NCBI GenBank assembly: GCA_015490675.1
Contig: WFXI01000272.1
Span: 1-15,529 of the forward strand
Direction of reading: 5' to 3'
DNA from: Hydrogenothermaceae bacterium
Lineage (GTDB): Bacteria; Aquificota; Aquificia; Aquificales; Hydrogenothermaceae
Length of the DNA: 15,529 bases
The translations under genes were made by a program, and so were the position numbers. The first letter of the stretch is position 1. The number at the start of each line of letters is the position of its first letter. A model generated the notes under the pieces. That model searched no databases. It was not told where the DNA came from and saw only the letters and a program-made list of their open reading frames with translations. This document shows positions 1 through 7,096 of the stretch, piece after piece.

Positions 1-854
1 AGTAATGATATAATGTCATTTTCCCAATTTTTTATAGTTTCAGATGTTAATATAAACTTTTCAAGAAGTTTTATTTCAAACTCCAATACATCTTTATCTA
101 TAGCAATTTTAGATACTTTATCTGTTAATTCTTTTAAATTCGCATAAATTTCATTAAATTCTTCAAAAGGAAATTCAACATTATATTTTTTTAGTTTTTC
201 CAAGTCTTCTATCTTAGATATACTCTCTGTTAAACTATGGAGAATATTTATTGATTTTTTTATTTTCTTGGAAACAAACAATCCTACAATAATAATAAAT
301 ACAAACGGTAAAGGAAAAGCTAATAATAAAGCTTTAGAAAATTCATTTCTTGCAAGTGCAATTTTTTGTGATAGGTCAGAATTTACCTCAATAACACCTA
401 AGACATCGCCAATTTTTGCATTTGTATGACACTTTAAACATATACTTTCAGCTTTAATAGGTTTTATAAATCGAATTTTATAATTCTCTTTTAATATAAG
501 TTCTTTTTCTTCTTTGATAGCTCTTATAATACTTTCATCAAGAGGAGGCTGTTCTATTTTTCCAAATAACCTTTCAACTATAGCAGTCCTATAAATATTA
601 ATTTCATAGTTATCTTGAGGGTTTTTTAAGCTATTTAAAAACTCAATAACATCTTTTCTACTCCAGCCTTTTTTCATTATTTGAAACATTGAACTAAATG
701 TCTGGTCTGCTATAGTTTTTGCATTTTCTAGGGTTTCTTTTTCTAGAATTTTATTAAAAGCATTGGAAATTTGGACATATAGAAATGGAAAAACAATAAG
801 TGAAACCAAAAATACATATAACGAAAGCAAGCCTTGAATTGTAAGCCTTCCCAT
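1..854 (-). CDS. Membrane sensor with periplasmic c-type heme motif (N-terminal part; continues beyond the window)
   Basis: I read 284 codons from the ATG at 854 to the window edge with no stop, so the C-terminus is missing. Residues about 5-26 are a first membrane segment. Residues about 27-172 form a periplasmic domain carrying C139-L-K-C142-H143, a covalent heme c motif. Residues about 173-195 are a second membrane segment, followed by a charged helical linker resembling HAMP (about 196-260). This layout fits sensors with a Tll0287-like (DUF3365) heme domain, which usually end in a histidine kinase, GGDEF/EAL or chemotaxis output domain; the output domain is not visible here. The start is supported by AAAGG about 5 bases upstream. 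It is divergent from the chaperone gene at 1000. A redox or gas-sensing role is inferred from the heme motif. Topology and heme motif are clear; the exact class is not. Confidence 0.75.
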   Translation of the reverse strand, partial: MGRLTIQGLLSLYVFLVSLIVFPFLYVQISNAFNKILEKETLENAKTIADQTFSSMFQIMKKGWSRKDVIEFLNSLKNPQDNYEINIYRTAIVERLFGKIEQPPLDESIIRAIKEEKELILKENYKIRFIKPIKAESICLKCHTNAKIGDVLGVIEVNSDLSQKIALARNEFSKALLLAFPLPFVFIIIVGLFVSKKIKKSINILHSLTESISKIEDLEKLKKYNVEFPFEEFNEIYANLKELTDKVSKIAIDKDVLEFEIKLLEKFILTSETIKNWENDIISL

Positions 855-869
855 AAAAACCTTTAAATC

Positions 870-890
870 ATATCTAACTACATTAGATAT
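870..890. promoter_or_regulatory. Perfect inverted repeat in the divergent spacer
   Basis: ATATCTAA and TTAGATAT form perfect 8-base arms around the 5-base spacer CTACA. The dyad lies 16 bases upstream of the sensor start codon (854), where a promoter or leader would be. It could be an operator or a leader hairpin; there is no T-tract to make it a terminator. The binding protein is unknown. Confidence 0.4.
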
Positions 891-934
891 ATTAACATAA
901 AAGTCTATTAAATCCTCAAATTTTTAAACTAACT

Positions 935-964
935 TTGTATAAAGCCTTTTATTTTAGTTAAAAT
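935..964 (+). promoter_or_regulatory. Candidate promoter of the chaperone-to-ftsI operon
   Basis: TTGTAT (935-940) and TAAAAT (959-964) are spaced by 18 bases, 35 bases before the GTG start at 1000. The -10 matches the consensus at five of six positions, the -35 at only three. In DNA this AT-rich, chance matches are common, so this is tentative. Confidence 0.3.
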
Positions 965-999
965 AATTAAATCAACAAATTAAAGGGGAAGAAATTTAA

Positions 1000-2355
1000 G
1001 TGTTTACAAAAATATCACAAAGTAAATGGCTAAAAATAATCCTATTTGTAACAACTTTCGCATTTGTTGGAACAGGTTTTGTAGCTTTAGTTGTTTATAA
1101 ATTATCTGGAAATATTAACGGAGTTGCACAAGTTAACGGAAAAGATATATCTTTTCAGGAATTTTTCTTTGAAGTTAATACTACAACAGCATATTTGCAA
1201 CAACAGGGTATAGATACTGCTCCATTAAAAAGACAAATATACACTCAGGCTCTTCAAAAAGTAATAAATAGAGAACTTATTAATCAATTTGCAGAAGAAG
1301 AAGGCTTAACTGCTACACCTGAAGAAGCAAAAAAAGCTATAGCAGATATGAAGCTATTTCAAACAGATGGAAAATTTGATTATTCAAAATATCAGGCATT
1401 TTTATCTAACTTTAATATATCTCCTGCATTTTTCACAGAAATTGTAATGAAAGACCTAACAGTTAAGCATATAGAAGATATTTTAAAAGCAGGTGTTTAT
1501 ATTACTGAAGAGGAAGTAGATAAAGTTTTAAATAAATATTTTCAAAGGATTACAGGAAAGGTATTTATAATAAAACCTAAAGCCTCTATTTCTGAAAGTC
1601 AGTTAAAAGAATACTATGAAAAGCACAAAAATGAATTTGTAAAAGATAAACAAAAAGAAGTTGCAATTTATCAGTTTGATACCAAAAATGAAGAAAGTGT
1701 AAAAAAGGCACAACAAGTATTTAAAGCTTTAAAAGAAGGTAAAAAGGTTCAGCAAAAGCCTGTGTTTACCGGTGTAGAAAGTGAAATAAAGAATTTTCCT
1801 GAAAAAGTTATAAAAGAAGTAAGCAACATAAATAAAGATAATAAAATCAAACTGGTAAAAACAAAAGAAAATATTTATCTAATTACATTTAAAGGTGAAA
1901 AATCTACTTCAAAATCCTTTGAAGAAGCAAAAAATCAAATAAAACAAAGATTAGAAAAAGAGCTTATTACTAAAAAAATAGAAGAAACTTTAGCTTCTTT
2001 AAACAAAGAAAAACTATCTGAAAAATTACTAAAAGAAAAATACAAGGCAAAAGAAGAAAATATCAAAGAAGAACCATTGAAGAGTTTACAATTTAAATAT
2101 GGTTTAACAGAAGAAGGATTAAAAGCTATTAGAAATACAGATAAAAATTCAATATCTAAACCTATAAAAACCTTAGACAAAATTATTATCGTAAAAGTAG
2201 ATGATAAAAAACCAGCATCTAAAGAAGTAAAAAAACAATTTAAAGATATAAAGAAAATTTTAGCTGAGCAAAAATACAATGATATATTTGCAATGCTACT
2301 AGACAAACTCCAGAAGGAAGCTGATATAAAAATAAATGAGCAAGTTTTTAGATAA
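1000..2355 (+). CDS. Membrane-anchored SurA/PpiD-like periplasmic chaperone
   Basis: This 451-residue protein starts at a GTG with AGGGG about 12 bases upstream. Residues about 11-33 are a single N-terminal membrane anchor. They are followed by a SurA N-terminal-like helical domain: VNGKDISFQEF at about 45, then long amphipathic helices with INREL near 90. This is the layout of PpiD, an inner-membrane-anchored chaperone for proteins entering the periplasm. The middle and C-terminal parts are very rich in Lys and Glu and keep scattered parvulin-like ends (YLITFKG followed by SFEEAKNQIKQRL). I cannot find a complete parvulin active-site pattern, so peptidyl-prolyl isomerase activity is doubtful. 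It is the first gene of a packed plus-strand operon; its stop overlaps the next ATG by one base. Confidence 0.75.
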   Translation: MFTKISQSKWLKIILFVTTFAFVGTGFVALVVYKLSGNINGVAQVNGKDISFQEFFFEVNTTTAYLQQQGIDTAPLKRQIYTQALQKVINRELINQFAEEEGLTATPEEAKKAIADMKLFQTDGKFDYSKYQAFLSNFNISPAFFTEIVMKDLTVKHIEDILKAGVYITEEEVDKVLNKYFQRITGKVFIIKPKASISESQLKEYYEKHKNEFVKDKQKEVAIYQFDTKNEESVKKAQQVFKALKEGKKVQQKPVFTGVESEIKNFPEKVIKEVSNINKDNKIKLVKTKENIYLITFKGEKSTSKSFEEAKNQIKQRLEKELITKKIEETLASLNKEKLSEKLLKEKYKAKEENIKEEPLKSLQFKYGLTEEGLKAIRNTDKNSISKPIKTLDKIIIVKVDDKKPASKEVKKQFKDIKKILAEQKYNDIFAMLLDKLQKEADIKINEQVFR

Positions 2356-2834
2356 TGGAAAAAACACCTTACGCTTATGAGTTTTTATGGCATCAGATAG
2401 AGCTTGGATACAATGAGATTAGGAAAAAGAAATACAAAGAGCTTTTAGAAAAGTTTATATTTGATGAAGAAATAAGAAAAAGAGTTCAGAAAAAAAACGA
2501 TTATAGAAGCAGAGATTACGAAGGGGGCTTGTTAGAAACAACTGCCTCTCTTGTCTCCTTAAGCTTATGTACATATGATAACTATCCAGAAATAGATATA
2601 GACCTTATATTAACTGCTATAATTATGTATGCAGTTTGTAAAACTTATACAAAAAAAGAGTGTTATGAACTTGTAAAAGATTATCCTGAACTTGTTCCAT
2701 TTTTATTTAAAAAGCAAAGGAAGAAGCCATCTTTAGAACTTAGCGTATTTGACGCATTAATTAAGTTTGATGCTAAAATTTTTATTGCACTAAATAAAAA
2801 AAGAAAGAGGGAACACAATAAGCGTCGGAGGTAA
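2355..2834 (+). CDS. Small protein resembling a degenerate HD domain (YhaM-like), putative pseudoenzyme
   Basis: This 159-residue cytosolic protein has no signal or membrane segment, and its C-terminus is very basic (about 146-159). By eye it follows the HD-domain pattern of YhaM-type proteins: a helix ending in a DEE-type motif (about 28-40), then GGLLETT (57-63) where the family has GGLLEHT, then a hydrophobic helix ending MYAVCK (91-96) where the family has LHDIGK. The metal-binding His is therefore Thr62, and the HD pair is Tyr92-Ala93. If the alignment is right, the fold remains but the metal site is lost, implying a binding or regulatory role. The ATG overlaps the upstream TAA by one base (TAATG), so translational coupling is likely. 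The alternative is an unrelated lineage-specific helical protein. Confidence 0.5.
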   Translation: MEKTPYAYEFLWHQIELGYNEIRKKKYKELLEKFIFDEEIRKRVQKKNDYRSRDYEGGLLETTASLVSLSLCTYDNYPEIDIDLILTAIIMYAVCKTYTKKECYELVKDYPELVPFLFKKQRKKPSLELSVFDALIKFDAKIFIALNKKRKREHNKRRR

Positions 2835-2840
2835 TAAATT

Positions 2841-3614
2841 ATGGAAAATTCTGTAGTAATTTTTGATGATGGAAATCACAAAAACCTGCTTCTTGAAGAT
2901 TTTGGACACGGTGAAATGGTTCAGGCAAATGTCCACATGATAGTAGATAACGGAAGAGGAATAATTTTAGACCCAGGAGGACACAAAGTATTTAAACATT
3001 TAATTTCAGAAGTAGGAAAAATAATTGGTGTAAATAATCTAGATTACATTTTCCTATCACACCAAGACCCAGATATAGTGGCAGCTATAAATGGATGGTT
3101 AATGACTACAAAAGCAAAGGCATTATCTTCAAAATTATGGCTTAGATTTATTCCTCATTTTGGAGTAGATAAATTTGTTATAGATAGATTAATAGGCTTA
3201 GACGATGAAGGTGGAATTATAAAACTTGGTGAAACTGAACTTTATATTCTACCTGGACACTTTATGCATTCTCCTGGAAACTTACATGTATATGACCCAG
3301 TTTCAAAAACATTATACTCAGGAGACTTAGGAGCTTCACTGGGACAAGACTATATTTTTGTTGAAGACTTTGATGCTCACATTCAATATATGGAAGGTTT
3401 CCACAGAAGATACATTCCAACAAATAAAGTTTTAAAAGCTTGGGTAAAAATGGTTAGAGATTTAGATATAGAAACAATAGCACCACAACACGGAGCAATA
3501 TTTAAAGGTAAAGATATTGTAAATAAATTCCTAGACTGGTTAGATGACCTACAATGTGGAATAGACATTATGGAAGATAAATTTAAAATACCTAATAACA
3601 AATTAGAAGTTTAA
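2841..3614 (+). CDS. Flavodiiron-like metallo-beta-lactamase protein, probable di-iron oxygen-binding (ODP-type) protein
   Basis: This 257-residue protein is a single metallo-beta-lactamase domain of the flavodiiron type. Visible metal ligands are H74, D76 and D78 (in SHQDPDI), H143 (in HSPGN), D162 (in SGDLGAS) and H217 (in PQHGA). The HSPGNLHVYDP and SGDLGA stretches are characteristic of flavodiiron proteins rather than hydrolytic lactamases. The usual HxExDH motif is altered to HxDxDI. There is no flavodoxin or rubredoxin domain, so the protein lacks the FMN needed for normal flavodiiron oxygen or NO reductase activity. Flavin-free relatives have been described as oxygen-binding di-iron sensors. 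GGAGG at 2826-2830 precedes the ATG. Its stop overlaps the rsmH start by one base. An O2/NO sensing or scavenging role is inferred. Confidence 0.75.
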   Translation: MENSVVIFDDGNHKNLLLEDFGHGEMVQANVHMIVDNGRGIILDPGGHKVFKHLISEVGKIIGVNNLDYIFLSHQDPDIVAAINGWLMTTKAKALSSKLWLRFIPHFGVDKFVIDRLIGLDDEGGIIKLGETELYILPGHFMHSPGNLHVYDPVSKTLYSGDLGASLGQDYIFVEDFDAHIQYMEGFHRRYIPTNKVLKAWVKMVRDLDIETIAPQHGAIFKGKDIVNKFLDWLDDLQCGIDIMEDKFKIPNNKLEV

Positions 3615-4501
3615 TGGTATCCCACTACTCTGTTTTAAAAAATGAAGTTTTAAATTTCTTTGAAAAAATTGAAACAAATAATAAATATATAGTAGATGCC
3701 ACACTGGGAGGTGGAGGGCATTCTAAAGCTATTTTAGAAAAATTTCCAGATATAAAAATAATTGGGATAGACAAAGATGATTTTGCTTTAAACTATGCAA
3801 AGGAAAGGTTAAAAGATTTTAAAGATAGAATAATATTTGTAAAGTCTCCTTTTAAAAATATAGATGATGTTTTAAAAGAATTAAAAATAGAAAAAGTTGC
3901 TGGAATATTATTTGATTTTGGTGTTTCCAACTTTCAGCTAAAACTTTCACGGGGCTTTTCATTTCAAAGAGAAGAAGCTCTAGATATGAGAATGGATACA
4001 TCTCAAGATTTAGATGCTTACTATGTAGTAAATTACTATCAAGAATGGCAACTTGAAAAAATACTAAGAGAATATGGAGAAGAAAAATTTGCAAAAAAAA
4101 TAGCAAAAGAAATAATAAAAAGAAGACAGCAAAAAAAAATAGAAACAACAAAAGAACTTGCAGAAATTGTTTATAACATTTACCCACCAAAACTAAGACA
4201 CGGAAGAATTCACCCAGCAACAAGGACATTTCAGGCAATAAGAATAGAAGTAAATAATGAGCTAGAAGAAATAGAAGTAGGTGTAAAAAAATCTATAGAC
4301 CTTTTAGATAGAGGTGGAATTTTACAGGCAATATCATTTCATTCGCTAGAAGATAGAATTGTAAAAATTATCTTTAAAGAAGCAAAAAAATTAAAGAAAA
4401 TAGAAGTTTTGACGAAAAAACCTATTACACCAAGTAAAGAGGAGATAAACGAAAACCCTCCTTCAAGGAGTGCAAAATTAAGGGTAGCAAAGAGGATATA
4501 A
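3614..4501 (+). CDS. rsmH: 16S rRNA (cytosine-1402-N4)-methyltransferase RsmH (MraW)
   Basis: RsmH transfers a methyl group from S-adenosylmethionine to N4 of C1402 in the decoding centre of 16S rRNA. The 295 residues are close to the usual family length of about 310. Hallmarks are present in order: DATLGGGGHS (28-37, SAM-binding glycine loop), GIDKD (51-55), DFGVSNFQL (101-109), RGFSFQREEALDMRMD (113-128), SFHSLEDRIVK and the C-terminal NPPSRSAKLRVAKR. The ATG overlaps the stop of the di-iron protein (TAATG). The order rsmH-ftsL-ftsI is the classical start of the division and cell-wall cluster, though mraZ is absent and replaced upstream by unrelated genes. Confidence 0.96.
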   Translation: MVSHYSVLKNEVLNFFEKIETNNKYIVDATLGGGGHSKAILEKFPDIKIIGIDKDDFALNYAKERLKDFKDRIIFVKSPFKNIDDVLKELKIEKVAGILFDFGVSNFQLKLSRGFSFQREEALDMRMDTSQDLDAYYVVNYYQEWQLEKILREYGEEKFAKKIAKEIIKRRQQKKIETTKELAEIVYNIYPPKLRHGRIHPATRTFQAIRIEVNNELEEIEVGVKKSIDLLDRGGILQAISFHSLEDRIVKIIFKEAKKLKKIEVLTKKPITPSKEEINENPPSRSAKLRVAKRI

Positions 4502-4503
4502 AT

Positions 4504-4824
4504 ATGATGAAAGTAAAAGAAACTGTGCAGGAAATTGTTTTAGAAACTAAGAAAGATTTTTCTATACTAAAAAAGCAGTTGTTATTTTTTACAATGATAC
4601 TTTTAATTTCCTCTTTGCTAATCTTATATAACATTAAATTTGTAGAAGTTGAGAAAGAAATAACACAGTTAACTACTGCAAAAGAATATTTAGTTTATGA
4701 AAATATGCTACTAAAAAAACAGGTAGCTACTTTAAAAGACCCAAAAAGAATTGATAAAATTGCTAAGCAAAAACTTAAAATGAAGCCTGTAAATATGGAA
4801 AAAGTCAAATTTATTAAATATTAA
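4504..4824 (+). CDS. ftsL: FtsL-like cell division protein
   Basis: This 106-residue bitopic membrane protein has a short charged cytoplasmic N-terminus (1-24), one membrane segment (about 25-43), a heptad-rich coiled coil (about 48-76) and the end motif DPKRIDKIAKQKLKM. That is the usual ending of FtsL/FtsB-type septal proteins. FtsL pairs with FtsB and helps activate the FtsW-FtsI septal synthase. Sequence identity within the family is low, so the call rests on architecture and on its place between rsmH and ftsI. AGAGG (4491-4495) sits 8 bases before the ATG at 4504; a second ATG follows at 4507. Its stop overlaps the ftsI ATG by one base. Confidence 0.8.
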   Translation: MMKVKETVQEIVLETKKDFSILKKQLLFFTMILLISSLLILYNIKFVEVEKEITQLTTAKEYLVYENMLLKKQVATLKDPKRIDKIAKQKLKMKPVNMEKVKFIKY

Positions 4825-6542
4825 TGAAGCCAACAAAGGTATACTTTTTTGCTTTTTTTATATCTTTATTTTTCCTAATAGTCATTGTAAAACTTATTAC
4901 CCTTCAAATCACATCAAGGGAAGAGATTTTAAAGCATATAAAAAATCAATACTATACTAAAGATGATGTAATTCTTCCACGGGGAACTATTTTTGATAGA
5001 AACAAAGAAATACTTGCTCTAAGTGTTCCAACTATAACAGTTTTCGTTTTACCTCAGTATATAGGTGATTTAAAAGTAAAAGGCAAAATTATAAAAACTG
5101 CAGAAGAAAGAAAAAAAGAACTCGCAAAGCTTCTATCTCCTGTTTTAAAAAAATCCCAAAACTGGATACTAAAAAAATTAAACTCAAAAGGTTATGTAGT
5201 TTTAGCAAAAAATTTAGGAAAAGATTACCAACCAATTATAGAATCTATTAGAAGAGAAACAAAAATATGGAATTTAGGAATTATTGAGAATACAAAAAGA
5301 TTTTATCCTTTAGGCAAAATAGCAGGAAACACAATAGGCTATGTAAATAAATACGATGGACAAGGAAAAGCAGGAATAGAAAGAAAATATAATGAAATCT
5401 TAGGTGGTGGTGTTGGACATATTCTTTTAATGAAAGATGCTAGAGGATTTCCTATAACTATAGTAGATGAAGAAAAAAAACCTAAAAAAGATTTAATAAC
5501 AACAATAGACAAGAATATTCAATTTATAGCAGAAGAAGCATTAAAAAAGGTAGTAAAAATTAGGAAGCCAAAAGAGGCTTTAATATTAATAGTTGACCCA
5601 AATAATGGAGAAATACTTGCTAATGCTACTTATCCAAACTATGACCCTAACAAATACTGGAAATACAGGTCTCATAAAAACATAACTTTTCACACACCTT
5701 ACGAAATAGGCTCTCTTGCTAAACCTTTTGTTGTTGCTAGAGCTGTTGCAACAGGAAAAGTTAAGAAAAACGAAATAATTTATGGAGAACAAGGTAAGAT
5801 TTATGTAGATAATGTCAGAATAAAAGACCATAAAAAATTTGGCTGGTTAGGTGTTAAAGATGTAATTATTCATTCTTCTAATGTTGGGGTTATTAAGATA
5901 GCATTAAGATTTAAACCAGATGAATTTTACGCAATTTTTAAAAATTTAGGATTTGGAAAATCTACAGGGACTTTTCCTGGAGAATCTAAAGGAATATTAA
6001 GGGAAGACCCTAGACCTGTTCAAATAGCCTATGCTTCAATTGGTCAGTCTTGGACAGCAACACCAATACAGGTAGCAATGGCATATTCAGCTATAGCAAA
6101 TGGAGGATATTTATTAAAACCAAAGTTAGCTCTAGGCTATATTGATGAACAAGGAAAATTAATCAAAGAAAAAAACAAAATTATAAGAAAAGCGTTAACA
6201 GACAAAGAAATAAAATGGTTAAAAGATACACTGAAACTTGTTGTGGAAAAGGGAACAGCAAAAAAAGGAAAATCAAAATTTTACACAATTGCTGGGAAAA
6301 CAGGAACAGCACAAAAATACGACCCTAAAATAAAAGCTTTATCAAATGAGAAGTTTTATACATGGTTTGCAGGATTTTTCCCAGTAGATAAACCTAAATA
6401 CACAGTTGTAATATTTTTAAACGAACCAAAGAAATTAAAAAAATGGGAATTTATAGGTGGAGGAACAGTTGCTGCTCCTGTATTAAAAGATATAGTTGAC
6501 AGGCTTATGTATTACTCAAAGGAAAAACCAGATAAAAAATAA
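4824..6542 (+). CDS. ftsI: Peptidoglycan transpeptidase FtsI (class B penicillin-binding protein)
   Basis: FtsI crosslinks septal peptidoglycan by D,D-transpeptidation in the periplasm. The 572-residue protein has a cytoplasmic stub, a membrane anchor (about 7-29), a pedestal domain beginning with LPRGTIFDRN (51-60), and a C-terminal transpeptidase domain. All three active-site motifs are present: S297-L-A-K300 with the nucleophilic serine, S351-S-N353, and K492-T-G. Length and motif spacing are normal, so it should be active. It is the last gene of the plus-strand operon; the usual followers (murE, murF, mraY) are not here. Its last codons lie over the T-tract of the terminator for the opposite operon. 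Confidence 0.93.
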   Translation: MKPTKVYFFAFFISLFFLIVIVKLITLQITSREEILKHIKNQYYTKDDVILPRGTIFDRNKEILALSVPTITVFVLPQYIGDLKVKGKIIKTAEERKKELAKLLSPVLKKSQNWILKKLNSKGYVVLAKNLGKDYQPIIESIRRETKIWNLGIIENTKRFYPLGKIAGNTIGYVNKYDGQGKAGIERKYNEILGGGVGHILLMKDARGFPITIVDEEKKPKKDLITTIDKNIQFIAEEALKKVVKIRKPKEALILIVDPNNGEILANATYPNYDPNKYWKYRSHKNITFHTPYEIGSLAKPFVVARAVATGKVKKNEIIYGEQGKIYVDNVRIKDHKKFGWLGVKDVIIHSSNVGVIKIALRFKPDEFYAIFKNLGFGKSTGTFPGESKGILREDPRPVQIAYASIGQSWTATPIQVAMAYSAIANGGYLLKPKLALGYIDEQGKLIKEKNKIIRKALTDKEIKWLKDTLKLVVEKGTAKKGKSKFYTIAGKTGTAQKYDPKIKALSNEKFYTWFAGFFPVDKPKYTVVIFLNEPKKLKKWEFIGGGTVAAPVLKDIVDRLMYYSKEKPDKK

Positions 6543-6564
6543 AAAACCCCCTAAAAATAGGGGG
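6541..6564 (-). terminator. Intrinsic terminator for the leftward redox operon
   Basis: CCCCCTA (6547-6553) and TAGGGGG (6558-6564) pair around an AAAA loop. Read on the minus strand, the stem is followed by six T, one A and six T (6546 down to 6534). The plus-strand side has no T-run, so it is directional. It lies 18 bases past the cytochrome stop codon and overlaps the ftsI stop. Confidence 0.88.
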
Positions 6565-6581
6565 AGACTGTACAGCTCTGG

Positions 6582-7049
6582 TTATGGGTATCCTGGTCCA
6601 GAGTCAACTTTGACAGGCGGATAAGCCTTTTTATTATCACCTGGATTTAATTTGAAACCTCTATACATATAAATGGCATATGCTTCTAAAGCCTTCATTT
6701 CCTCACTATCCTCAGGTAAAGTTTTTCCTTTTAAAGGAATCTGTATACACCAATTTATCATTTCCCTAAGAGTAGCCACTTTACCTATATTTGATTGATA
6801 TTTTGGAAATGTATGAGGATTTGCATTAGCTGCATCTGGATGACAATTCGCACAAGTAAGACCATTTGTTCCTAAACTAGGGCTATGCCATAATTCATCA
6901 CCTTTTTTTACAAGTTCTATCAATTCTTCATTCATTAAATTTAACTCTTCTTCATCAAAAGGAGATTTAGCTTCTGAATTGTTAAAATATAACAACGAAA
7001 CAAAGTATAAAGAAAAAATACTTAAAAATAAGGTTTTACTTGTCACCAT
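6582..7049 (-). CDS. Periplasmic monoheme cytochrome c
   Basis: This 155-residue precursor has a Sec signal peptide (about 1-27, likely cleaved after SEA) and one heme c motif, C66-A-N-C69-H70, in the context GTNGLTCANCHPD. Downstream sequence (KVATLREMINWC, LKGKTLPEDSEEMKALEAYAIYMYRG) fits the small class I cytochrome fold, with YMYRG a possible source of the sixth Met ligand. It is probably the soluble electron carrier for the redox operon, for example donating electrons to the di-heme peroxidase; that pairing is inferred from position. GGAGGT (7057-7062) lies 7 bases before the ATG. It is the last gene before the terminator at 6541-6564. Confidence 0.87.
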   Translation of the reverse strand: MVTSKTLFLSIFSLYFVSLLYFNNSEAKSPFDEEELNLMNEELIELVKKGDELWHSPSLGTNGLTCANCHPDAANANPHTFPKYQSNIGKVATLREMINWCIQIPLKGKTLPEDSEEMKALEAYAIYMYRGFKLNPGDNKKAYPPVKVDSGPGYP

Positions 7050-7060
7050 GACAATTACCT

Positions 7061-7096
7061 CCTAATTTATTTATAAAGCCTAATTTATTTATAAAG
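7061..7096. repeat. Perfect 18-base tandem duplication
   Basis: Two identical adjacent 18-base units (7061-7078 and 7079-7096, each CCTAATTTATTTATAAAG on the plus strand) span the end of the phosphoesterase gene and the spacer before the cytochrome gene. Each unit carries a copy of the Leu-TAA ending read on the minus strand. It looks like a recent slippage duplication that lengthened the spacer without changing either protein. Confidence 0.85.
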
